34,811 nt of DNA from Acidobacteriota bacterium (GTDB lineage Bacteria; Acidobacteriota; Terriglobia; Terriglobales; Acidobacteriaceae): NCBI GenBank assembly GCA_003225075.1, contig QIAP01000081.1:1-34811 (forward strand), read 5' to 3'. Of the stretch, positions 15,665 to 22,659 are shown one piece after another (the stretch's first letter is position 1; every line of letters begins with the position of its first letter). A program made the translations under genes and the position numbers. The notes under the pieces are model-generated. The model was not told the DNA's origin, ran no database searches, and saw only the letters and a program-made list of their open reading frames with translations.

Positions 15665-16111
15665 ATGAAGAAGGTTTTCTCTACGATAATATTGTTTCTG
15701 GTAATTTCGACGGCGGTCCGCGCCGCCGACAACTTGCGGCTTAACCCGAAACTCGACTTCAGCAGCGACAGCCAGGATGGCCCGCTCATCATCGGCGACC
15801 ATATGGATGATGGGGCTCAGAAGGGCAAGCCGAATTACATCATTATTTATGGCGAAGGTTGATTCAATTCCAAGCGGCAGGCTCGCCGCTCCGTTGACCT
15901 CTACAACAAATATGAAGACCGCGTCCACTTCGTAGTGATAGATATCGATAAGAAACTTTCGCCTAGCCAGCAGGAACTCGTTAAAAAATATTATCAGGGG
16001 TACATTCCGCACCTAGTAGTGTTGGATCGCGCTAGTAAGGCGCTTTACAATTCTTCGGGCGAAGTGGAGGAGTCCGTGATTTCGGCGATTCTCGACAAGG
16101 CTTTGCCGTGA
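15665..16111 (+). CDS. Candidate secreted thioredoxin-fold selenoprotein (in-frame TGA, UxxS)
   Basis: One frame runs from ATG 15665 (AGAGGA 5 bases upstream) to TGA 16109-16111, interrupted only by TGA at 15860-15862. Read as selenocysteine the product is 148 residues: a signal peptide (residues 1-21), then a thioredoxin fold with beta strand NYIIIYGEG, Sec66 in U-F-N-S (the CxxC position), helix KRQARRSVDLYNKY, strand VHFVVIDID, and the cis-Pro loop with P115 in GYIPHLVVLD. The TGA falls exactly where the first catalytic Cys belongs, and the downstream part keeps clean coding features. A stem-loop fitting bacterial SECIS rules follows (15873-15890). A thiol-redox role in the cell envelope is inferred. 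Alternatives are a nonsense mutation or a sequencing error. The selenocysteine genes (selA, selB, selC, selD) are not in this window. Confidence 0.7.
15873..15890 (+). promoter_or_regulatory. Candidate bacterial SECIS stem-loop
   Basis: AGCGGC (15873-15878) and GCCGCT (15885-15890) form a perfect 6-bp stem with the 6-base loop AGGCTC. The loop starts 16 bases after the TGA at 15860-15862 and has G at its second position. Known bacterial SECIS elements have an apical loop of 3-14 bases beginning 16-37 bases after the UGA, with G in one of the first two loop positions. A lower CAA/TTG pairing (15865-15867 with 15894-15896) is possible. Confidence 0.55.
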
Positions 16112-16237
16112 AGCACAGACAGGCTGCCAGCGTCGGACGGTGCTTCTTTCCTTTTGTCGCCGTGGTCGGGTAGAATCCATCTCGCCTTCCGCGCCTGGCT
16201 TTAGCTCAGCCACGTCGGCTGCTCTGAGGAGGATCCG

Positions 16238-17239
16238 ATGTCCCGCTTGCAGAAACTGCTCACCCTGATTCCCCTTGCAATGCTGCTGCTCCCCATCCTG
16301 AATTGTGGATCAGCGCACGATGCTGATGAAAAATATTTTCTGATCGCGTCCAACGTTCAGATTCCTTACTGGCAGACGGCCGCAGCAGGATTCTCGCAGT
16401 CCGCCAGTCAGCTGAAAGTGCGTGCCGAGATAGCTGGACCCGACACCTTCGATCCCAAAGCGGAGCAGCAAGCCTTCGAAAAGGCATTACAGCAGAAGCC
16501 CACGGGGATTTTGATTTCGGTTGCCGACCCCAAGCTCCTGAAGGAGGACATTGACAAAGCCATCGCCGCCGGTGTTCCGGTGATCACCTTCGATTCCGAC
16601 GCACCCGCGAGCAAACGGCTATTCTTTATCGGCACCAATAATTACCAGGCTGGAATCACCGGCGGCGAACGTCTTGCCACCGAACTGCATGGCAAGGGTA
16701 ACGTCGTGGTTTTCAGCATGCCCGAGCAAATCAATCTTGCCGAGCGGCTGCGTGGCTATCGCGACGCGCTGGAGAACAAGGCGCAGATAAAAATTGTTCG
16801 TGTCGTTGATATCAAGGGCGACCCGAGGGTCGCTTTCGACACGGCTACCCAGATCCTTGGTAAGGAGAAGAACAAGGTGGACGCCTTCGTCTGCCTCGAG
16901 GCGCTTGCCGGGAAGGAAGTCGCCACCGTGCTCAGCAACAACAACGTCAAAGATAAAGTCGTCATGGCGATGGACACCGATCCTGACACGCTGGAGTGGA
17001 TACAGAAAGGCGTAATCGCTGCCACCATCTCTCAGAAGCCCTACACCATGGCCTTTGTGGGCCTCCGAATGATGGACGATCTTTATCACCATAAGCTCAA
17101 TTCACTCGATGTGGATTGGGCCAAGAATAGCTTTGCTCCCATTCCTGCATTCGTAGATACAGGATCAGCCCTGATTGATAAAAGCAACGTGGACGCGTTC
17201 AATCAAGCCAAGAAATCCGTAACCGGCGGACAAAAATAA
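16238..17239 (+). CDS. Sugar-type ABC transporter substrate-binding lipoprotein (RbsB-like)
   Basis: 333 residues. The signal sequence ends in a lipobox (ILNC, Cys23), so the mature protein should be anchored by lipid. The rest is a type 1 periplasmic binding fold of the ribose/galactose family: YFLIASNVQIPYWQTAAAGF, ILISVADP, GVPVITFDSDAP, FFIGTNNYQAGITGGERLA, and DAFVCLEALAGKEVATVL. A strong GGAGG precedes the ATG, supporting the start. No ABC permease or ATPase gene adjoins it, so it is an orphan that may use a distant transporter or serve as a sensor. The ligand cannot be assigned. An aminopeptidase gene follows after 27 bases and may be co-transcribed. Confidence 0.9.
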   Translation: MSRLQKLLTLIPLAMLLLPILNCGSAHDADEKYFLIASNVQIPYWQTAAAGFSQSASQLKVRAEIAGPDTFDPKAEQQAFEKALQQKPTGILISVADPKLLKEDIDKAIAAGVPVITFDSDAPASKRLFFIGTNNYQAGITGGERLATELHGKGNVVVFSMPEQINLAERLRGYRDALENKAQIKIVRVVDIKGDPRVAFDTATQILGKEKNKVDAFVCLEALAGKEVATVLSNNNVKDKVVMAMDTDPDTLEWIQKGVIAATISQKPYTMAFVGLRMMDDLYHHKLNSLDVDWAKNSFAPIPAFVDTGSALIDKSNVDAFNQAKKSVTGGQK

Positions 17240-17266
17240 GCACTACCTCAAGAGGAATTCGCAAGC

Positions 17267-18616
17267 ATGCGCAGATCCACAGTCGCCTTTGTCGTCGTCG
17301 TATGTGTCTTTCTGCTCCCCTTTGCTGCTGCTCTCGACCGGCAACCGAACGCTGACTACCGCGCCCGCCGCGAGGCATTAGCCAGGAAAACTGAAGGTGG
17401 CATCATTGTAATCTTCGCACCCATGGAGGCCGAAGGCCCAAACGATCTCTACGGCTTTCGCCAGGACAATAAATTCTTTTATCTCTCAGGCTGGTCTGAA
17501 CCAGGCGCTGCTCTGCTCATAGCGCCCCCAGCACAGGCGACTCCCAGTTCATCCGCGCGTGCCTATACTGAAATTCTGTTCCTTCCCGCCCACAATCCAT
17601 CGCAGGAGCGGTGGACTGGGCCAAAGTTGGGCCCCGAGAATCCCGATGCGCCCAAAATCACGGGCTTCGATCGTGTCGAAGTCATCGATCGATTACGCGA
17701 CGAACTAGTCCGGCTCTTGCCTCAGCCGCGGGCCACCCTGTACAGCGATTTGCCCGCTTTCGGCCAAGCCTCAGCCTCCGCGGAAGCTCTGGACTGGCTC
17801 AAGCGGGCCAATGCTTTCCCCACCTACGTTTCCTTTCAGGACGTGAAACCGTTACTTGCTTACCTCCGTACTTTCAAAGACGCCGGTGAAATCGATCGCA
17901 TTCGCAAAGCCACAGACGCTTCCGTCGCGGCGCACTTGGCCGCGTTTCACGCGGTAAAACCGGAGGTCTCCGAGCGCGAGATCTCGGCTTTAATGCAATA
18001 TGAGTGGGGCAAACGGGGCTGCGAGCGCCCTGCATACGCGCCGATCGTGGGGTCAGGTTTCAATTCTACCGTGCTGCACTATTCGGACGATTCTGTAATC
18101 ATCCACGCCGGCGATGTCGTGGTGATTGATGCAGCCGGGGAATATTCCATGTATGCCTCCGACATCACGCGGACTTTCCCGGCAACAGGAAAATTCAGTC
18201 CTCGCCAGCGTGAGATCTACGACATTGTCTTGGGGGCCCAGCAGGCTGCGATTGCGGCGTTTCAGCCAGGTAAATCAACCCTGAGGCGTGATGATCCTAA
18301 CTCGCTTTATAAAGTCGCCTATGAGTACATCAACTCGCACGGAAAAGATAAACAAGGAGCACCGCTCGGCAAATACTTCATCCACGGGCTCAGCCACTAT
18401 GTGGGCCTCAACGTACATGACGATGGCGATTATACGTTGCCGCTCGCTCCTGGAATGGTCTTCACTATTGAGCCGGGTATTTATATCCCGGAAGAAAAGC
18501 TGGGTGTGCGCATCGAAGACGTTTTTTTCGTGGACAACAACGACAAGCTTATAAACCTGTCTGCCGCCTTGCCACACACTGCCGACGAGGTCGAACAGGC
18601 TATGGCGGCAAAATAA
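17267..18616 (+). CDS. Exported Xaa-Pro aminopeptidase (M24B, PepP-like)
   Basis: 449 residues. A signal peptide (MRRSTVAFVVVVCVFLLPFAAA) is followed by an aminopeptidase-P N-terminal domain (about 25-175) and a pita-bread M24 catalytic domain. The metal ligands are recognisable: the first Asp in VVVIDAAGEYSMYASD, the second Asp in that segment before ITRTFP, His in HGLSHYVGLNVHD, Glu in TIEPGIYI, and Glu in RIEDVF. It should remove N-terminal residues that precede proline. The export signal indicates action in the periplasm or outside, unlike cytoplasmic E. coli PepP. AGAGGAA precedes the ATG. It is 27 bases behind the binding lipoprotein and just ahead of a small membrane protein and bioY. 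Confidence 0.92.
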   Translation: MRRSTVAFVVVVCVFLLPFAAALDRQPNADYRARREALARKTEGGIIVIFAPMEAEGPNDLYGFRQDNKFFYLSGWSEPGAALLIAPPAQATPSSSARAYTEILFLPAHNPSQERWTGPKLGPENPDAPKITGFDRVEVIDRLRDELVRLLPQPRATLYSDLPAFGQASASAEALDWLKRANAFPTYVSFQDVKPLLAYLRTFKDAGEIDRIRKATDASVAAHLAAFHAVKPEVSEREISALMQYEWGKRGCERPAYAPIVGSGFNSTVLHYSDDSVIIHAGDVVVIDAAGEYSMYASDITRTFPATGKFSPRQREIYDIVLGAQQAAIAAFQPGKSTLRRDDPNSLYKVAYEYINSHGKDKQGAPLGKYFIHGLSHYVGLNVHDDGDYTLPLAPGMVFTIEPGIYIPEEKLGVRIEDVFFVDNNDKLINLSAALPHTADEVEQAMAAK

Positions 18617-18655
18617 CTTGCAAGCCTGCTCCACCGCACTCCGTCGCCATTTGAT

Positions 18656-18826
18656 ATGCTAAGCCACGTGCGGATGACCTCGTGGTTTATCATCCTCGGT
18701 TTCAGCAGTCTGGTGATTACGTGTGTCGCGATTGCGTTGGTAGTGCGGGTTCGTCGACATATGAAGGCTGCCCCCGCAAGGGTCAAACCGACCTTGGATG
18801 AAATAGACCGCAACCAGGAAACCTGA
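18656..18826 (+). CDS. Small single-span membrane protein, 56 aa
   Basis: A short open frame begins MLSHVRMTSWF and has one hydrophobic segment (about residues 9-30, FIILGFSSLVITCVAIALVV). A basic stretch follows (RVRRHMK) and a polar tail ends in NQET. The charge pattern suggests an N-out, C-in membrane anchor. It fills the gap between the aminopeptidase and bioY and stops 6 bases before bioY, which suits a real co-transcribed gene. No good Shine-Dalgarno sequence is seen, and the internal ATG at 18674 is an alternative start. I recognise no family. Confidence 0.5.
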   Translation: MLSHVRMTSWFIILGFSSLVITCVAIALVVRVRRHMKAAPARVKPTLDEIDRNQET

Positions 18827-18832
18827 AAGTCC

Positions 18833-19441
18833 ATGTCTTTGATTTGGAGAACCCAGGAAATGGCAAGAATGGCTACCAACACTCTCAGCAGCTCAAACTC
18901 GCGGGCTCTCGCCTGGGCGCGGCAGGTCGCGATTGTAGTGAGTGCCAGCCTGTTCGTAGCTCTTTGTGCCCGCGTCACGCTGCCGCTTCCTTTTACACCA
19001 GTCCCTTTGACATTGCAGAATTTTGCCGTCTTGCTGGTTGGAATGACGCTGGGTAGCAAGCGTGGGTTCGCCGCCTTGGCTCTCTATCTGGCTGAAGGTC
19101 TCGCCGGACTGCCCGTTTTCAACCCCACCGGCCCGGGAGGTCTCGCACAGTTGCTCGGTCCGACCGGCGGCTTTCTCATGGTCTATCCGCTGGTCGCCGC
19201 TCTTGCTGGATGGATTATGGAACGCGGACGCAAAAGTTTTCTGCGCGCCTCGCTGGCAGGGTTTCTCGCTGAGATCGTTCTTTTCTCGGGTGGCATTACC
19301 TGGTTGGCAATTCTGACTCATTCTTTTGCACAAGCGGTGCGCTTCGGACTCTATTGGTTCGTGTTTGCCGAGGTAATCAAAGTAATGGCGGCGGCCGCAG
19401 TTGCTGTCCGTCTGCGACGTGCTAACAAGGTCGACGCATGA
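18833..19441 (+). CDS. bioY: Biotin transporter S-component BioY
   Basis: 202 residues, about six membrane segments. The BioY core is clear: the N-terminal helix with [24 protein letters not shown] (about 48-71), the Gly-rich [19 protein letters not shown], and the conserved glycines in between. BioY binds biotin in the inner membrane, usually with the energy-coupling EcfA/EcfT module; no such genes are nearby, so it is either a solitary BioY or uses a shared module. Starts at 18833, 18860 (preceded by CAGGAA) and 18869 are possible. The stop overlaps the mqnD start in ATGA (19438-19441), so translation of the two is coupled. No biotin-repressor operator was recognised upstream. Confidence 0.92.
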   Translation: MSLIWRTQEMARMATNTLSSSNSRALAWARQVAIVVSASLFVALCARVTLPLPFTPVPLTLQNFAVLLVGMTLGSKRGFAALALYLAEGLAGLPVFNPTGPGGLAQLLGPTGGFLMVYPLVAALAGWIMERGRKSFLRASLAGFLAEIVLFSGGITWLAILTHSFAQAVRFGLYWFVFAEVIKVMAAAAVAVRLRRANKVDA

Positions 19442-20322
19442 GCATCACAGTAGATACCAAAGATTACCCGCACAGTGGTACGCCTTCCGACACTCGCGAG
19501 ATTACCGTTGCCCACAGTCCAGATTCCGACGATGCATTCATGTTCTACGGACTGGCCACTAATAAAGTGCGCGTGCCCAGGCTGCGCTTTACTCATACTC
19601 TTTGCGATATTGAAACTCTAAATCAGAAGGCGATGGACGGCGTATTCGACGTGACCGCCATTTCCTTCCATGCCTACCCGTATATCCAGGATAAGTACGC
19701 GCTGCTGCCGAGTGGCGGAAGCGTCGGCGAAGGCTATGGTCCGATGATTGTTGCCAGCCATCCCTACACCCAGAGTGAGATCAAACGAAAGCGTATCGCC
19801 GTCCCCGGTACTCTAACCACGGCATATCTCGTCCTCCGGCTCTTTGCACCGGGAATAGAGACTGACGTGGTGCCCTTTGACCAAATCATTCCACAGGTTC
19901 TGGAGGGCAAGCAGGAAGCCGGGCTCATCATCCACGAAGGCCAATTGAGTTATGCAAAGTCTGGCTTGCAGCGCATCATTGATCTGGGAAGATGGTGGCA
20001 AAAAATAACCGGGTTGCCGCTGCCGCTCGGAGGAAATGCGATCCGGCGTGGCCTCGGCGACGAGCTCATGACTAGTGTTGCCTCAGCGCTCCGCGAAAGC
20101 ATTCAATACGCTCTCGACCATCGTGATGAAGCTCTCGCCTACGCCATGCAGTTCGCCCGCGACCTCGATTCCCAACTGGCCGACAAGTTTGTTGGCATGT
20201 ACGTGAACGAGCGTACTCTCGACTACGGACCGGATGGCCGTGAAGCCATACGCCGTCTGCTTGATATGGGTCATAAAGCGGGAATCATCCCCCATGCGGC
20301 ACGAGTGGAGTTTGTGGGGTAG
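19438..20322 (+). CDS. mqnD: 1,4-dihydroxy-6-naphthoate synthase MqnD
   Basis: 294 residues. MqnD cleaves cyclic de-hypoxanthine futalosine to 1,4-dihydroxy-6-naphthoate, the step after MqnC. The family signature at the N-terminus is [19 protein letters not shown] (about 22-40), followed by [46 protein letters not shown], and [17 protein letters not shown] with its catalytic His (about residue 164). The first 20 residues are a nonconserved extension. Its ATG is inside the bioY stop (ATGA). It is separated from mqnA and mqnC by about 8 kb. A HAD hydrolase begins 7 bases after its stop, so bioY, mqnD and the HAD gene look like one transcript. Confidence 0.94.
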   Translation: MSITVDTKDYPHSGTPSDTREITVAHSPDSDDAFMFYGLATNKVRVPRLRFTHTLCDIETLNQKAMDGVFDVTAISFHAYPYIQDKYALLPSGGSVGEGYGPMIVASHPYTQSEIKRKRIAVPGTLTTAYLVLRLFAPGIETDVVPFDQIIPQVLEGKQEAGLIIHEGQLSYAKSGLQRIIDLGRWWQKITGLPLPLGGNAIRRGLGDELMTSVASALRESIQYALDHRDEALAYAMQFARDLDSQLADKFVGMYVNERTLDYGPDGREAIRRLLDMGHKAGIIPHAARVEFVG

Positions 20323-20329
20323 AAGCTCC

Positions 20330-21046
20330 ATGATGTCCGGCCTTTCTGGTTCCAATGGCACGCAAACCCTTCTCATCGACGCCGATGACACTCTCTGGGA
20401 AAATAACATTTACTTCGAGCGGGCCATTGCTCAGTTCATTTCCTTCCTGAACCATCACCAGTATTCTGCTATTCAGGTACGCGAAATTCTCGACGAGGTG
20501 GAACGTGAATGCATCATCACTCACGGCTATGGGTTGCACAGCTTTGCTCATGCCCTGGTCAAAACTTTTGAACGGCTCGCAGTCGACCCAATCACTCCCG
20601 CCCTGCACGATCGAATCAACAGCTTTGCTCATGTGATCGCCGCGCATCCGGTGGAGATACTGCCGGGCGTTCCGGAAACGCTTCAGTATCTTTTCCCGCG
20701 ACATCACCTCATCCTCATGACCAAAGGCGCTGTAGTTGAGCAGTCTGGCAAGATCGAGCGGTCGGGCCTGAAACAATATTTTGCAGCGGTGGAAATCGTC
20801 GCTGAAAAAGACGCGGACACATACCGTTCGGTAGTTTCGAAATACGGTGTGGCAGCAGCGTCTACCTGGATGATCGGCAACAGCCCGAAATCAGACATCA
20901 ATCCCGCGCTGGCGGCCGGCCTCAACGCGGTCTTCGTGCCGCATGACAACACCTGGATCTTGGAACATGAGCAGTTTGCGCCTGCCGATCCTCCAACTCG
21001 GCTATTGCTCTTGGAGAATTTCTCCGAGTTGCGCAGGCACTTCTAA
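20330..21046 (+). CDS. HAD-superfamily hydrolase
   Basis: 238 residues from ATG 20330; the frame is open further upstream but overlaps mqnD. Motif I is LIDADDTLW (nucleophile D17, acid D19), motif II is LILMTKG (Thr), a Lys lies in the KDADTYRSV segment, and motif IV is MIGNSPKSDINPALAAG. The cap domain is helical, between motifs I and II, as in subclass IA. Such enzymes usually remove phosphate from small metabolites; the substrate is not evident. It lies 7 bases after mqnD, so it could serve the same pathway or simply share its transcript. A hairpin follows 3 bases after the stop. Confidence 0.86.
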   Translation: MMSGLSGSNGTQTLLIDADDTLWENNIYFERAIAQFISFLNHHQYSAIQVREILDEVERECIITHGYGLHSFAHALVKTFERLAVDPITPALHDRINSFAHVIAAHPVEILPGVPETLQYLFPRHHLILMTKGAVVEQSGKIERSGLKQYFAAVEIVAEKDADTYRSVVSKYGVAAASTWMIGNSPKSDINPALAAGLNAVFVPHDNTWILEHEQFAPADPPTRLLLLENFSELRRHF

Positions 21047-21049
21047 AAC

Positions 21050-21083
21050 TGCGCCATTCAATGCTGGCTGGCCCGATGGCGCA
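21050..21083 (+). terminator. Hairpin after the bioY-mqnD-HAD cluster
   Basis: TGCGCCAT (21050-21057) and ATGGCGCA (21076-21083) pair perfectly over 8 bases, closing an 18-base interior. It begins 3 bases after the HAD stop. No long T-run follows, so it is a plausible but not classical terminator. Confidence 0.42.
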
Positions 21084-21220
21084 AATATTCCATACTCAAA
21101 TGCCAGCTACAAAATGCTGATGTGATCTCGGCACCAAACTAACCAACAACGTACCTTCCCCGCATTTTTCGTGCATGGTACTCTCAATTTGCTCTGGTCG
21201 TTTTCTCGCTACCACCTCGC

Positions 21221-22471
21221 GTGGCGGTGCAGAGGAACAATTTTCGACGGCTCCTGCGCACGGTTGAGGCGCTCTCCGACTTGGGTCCCCAGTTGACCAC
21301 GGAGCGCGAGTTCTCGCAAACTGCTCAGGTAATGCTCTCGACGCTGATTGAAGCGTCCGGGGGCCGCGAAGGCGCTCTTTTTCTTTTCAGCGACAAACCT
21401 TCTCTCCTCACCTCAATTGCGTCTCAGGGCTTCACCATGTTGCCCGATCCAGCCATCATCCCACTTCTTCCCAAGCACGTGCATGCCCTCACGGCTGCTC
21501 GCGGTCCGATGCTGCTCAATGCCAGCACTTACGAAATTTTCCTTAGTTCGAATGGCAACGTCGCGCCCGAGCTCTTTAAATGCATCGCGCCCCTCAAGGT
21601 TGGTATAAAGCTTGTAGGCCTGGTGGTTTTGGGCAGGCGTGAAGGCGATGCTCACTATGAAAATGACGAACTCGAATCCCTGAGCCTGCTGTGTCACTAC
21701 ATCGCATTGGCCGTTCACAACCACAGCCTTACTCAGACATTGGCGCAGCGCATCTCAGAGAACCTGCGGCTGATGGCCTCTTTGCATGGCTTTTATGACA
21801 ATGCTCTCGAGGCATTTGCCACCGCGATTGACGTAAAGCACGTCAATATTCACGGTCATTCACTTCGTGTCGGACGTTACGCCGCCGCCATCGGCGAGGC
21901 GCTTGGAATGGATCAAGGCGAAGTCGGGGCGCTCCGTTCCGCAGGATACTTGCACGATATCGGCAAGGTCGCGGTAGACAAGCGCATATTCGGCAAGCCG
22001 AGCGCGCTGGATGCGGAAGAGTTCCGCGAGATGGCTGACCACACCATCGTTGGACATCAGATCGTAAGCAATGTGCAATTTCCCTGGCCACGCATTCCCG
22101 AAATTGTGCGCTGGCACCATGAGCGCGGCGATGGCTCTGGATACCCCGACGGTCTGTTTATGGACGACGTGCCCATGCCGGTGCGCATCATAGCCCTTGC
22201 CGACACATTCGATGCCATGACCAGCGAGCGCCCCTATCGCGATTCCCTTCCCGTGGGCGGCACCTTGAGCGAACTGGTCCGGCTGGCGCCCCAGAAATAC
22301 GATCCCAATGTTGTGCATGCACTGCTGATCCAATTGCGGCGTGATGCAGTCGGAAGCAATCGCGTGCCGTTCCTCGAGCACATGTCCGTCAACATTGCGG
22401 CGGGAGACATCGATCAACTCGCGGCCGGTCTGCAACACAAGCTAAGCCACGGAAAAATCTATTTGACCTAG
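21221..22471 (+). CDS. GAF-HD-GYP protein, probable c-di-GMP phosphodiesterase
   Basis: 416 residues. A GAF-like sensor domain (about 20-170) precedes an HD-GYP domain (about 195-365). The catalytic motifs are present: LHDIGKVAVDK (the HD pair), a following His in DHTIVGHQIV, and HHERGDGSGYPDGL, which matches the HHExxDGxGYP hallmark. Such proteins hydrolyse c-di-GMP in the cytoplasm in response to a signal sensed by the N-terminal domain. No membrane segment is seen. The start appears to be GTG at 21221; no in-frame ATG lies close to the GAF start, and a second GTG is at 21227. The C-terminal 50 residues after HD-GYP are nonconserved. The gene seems monocistronic. Confidence 0.92.
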   Translation: MAVQRNNFRRLLRTVEALSDLGPQLTTEREFSQTAQVMLSTLIEASGGREGALFLFSDKPSLLTSIASQGFTMLPDPAIIPLLPKHVHALTAARGPMLLNASTYEIFLSSNGNVAPELFKCIAPLKVGIKLVGLVVLGRREGDAHYENDELESLSLLCHYIALAVHNHSLTQTLAQRISENLRLMASLHGFYDNALEAFATAIDVKHVNIHGHSLRVGRYAAAIGEALGMDQGEVGALRSAGYLHDIGKVAVDKRIFGKPSALDAEEFREMADHTIVGHQIVSNVQFPWPRIPEIVRWHHERGDGSGYPDGLFMDDVPMPVRIIALADTFDAMTSERPYRDSLPVGGTLSELVRLAPQKYDPNVVHALLIQLRRDAVGSNRVPFLEHMSVNIAAGDIDQLAAGLQHKLSHGKIYLT

Positions 22472-22640
22472 GTCTCATCTCCGGGCTTGCTGCCTGACAT
22501 TGAGTTCTCATGGCTCACGTTCTGGCGGGCCCTCCCAAGTACCTGATTCGGCTCACGAATGAGATGAATGAGTGGCACGCTAAAGCCGCCTTAAGAAACT
22601 TTTCCTCTATTTTGGGTTCATAATTAATGGCATTCTCGCG

Positions 22641-22654
22641 TTCCTGAGCAGGAA
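22641..22654. promoter_or_regulatory. Palindrome over the Shine-Dalgarno of the DUF1800 gene
   Basis: TTCCTG-AG-CAGGAA has perfect 6-base arms. Its right arm contains the AGGAA that serves as ribosome site for the ATG at 22660. It could be an operator or, in the mRNA, a 5-bp hairpin (loop GAGC) covering the ribosome site. Confidence 0.4.
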
Positions 22655-22659
22655 TATTC

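Noticed and set aside
15593-16012. 139-codon minus-strand frame opposite the selenoprotein candidate
   Set aside because: Its residues are the antisense of a clear thioredoxin fold; no ribosome site and no recognisable domain.
22571-22590. TGGCACG as a possible sigma-54 -24 element upstream of DUF1800
   Set aside because: The required GC at -12 is not at the proper distance; CC stands there instead.
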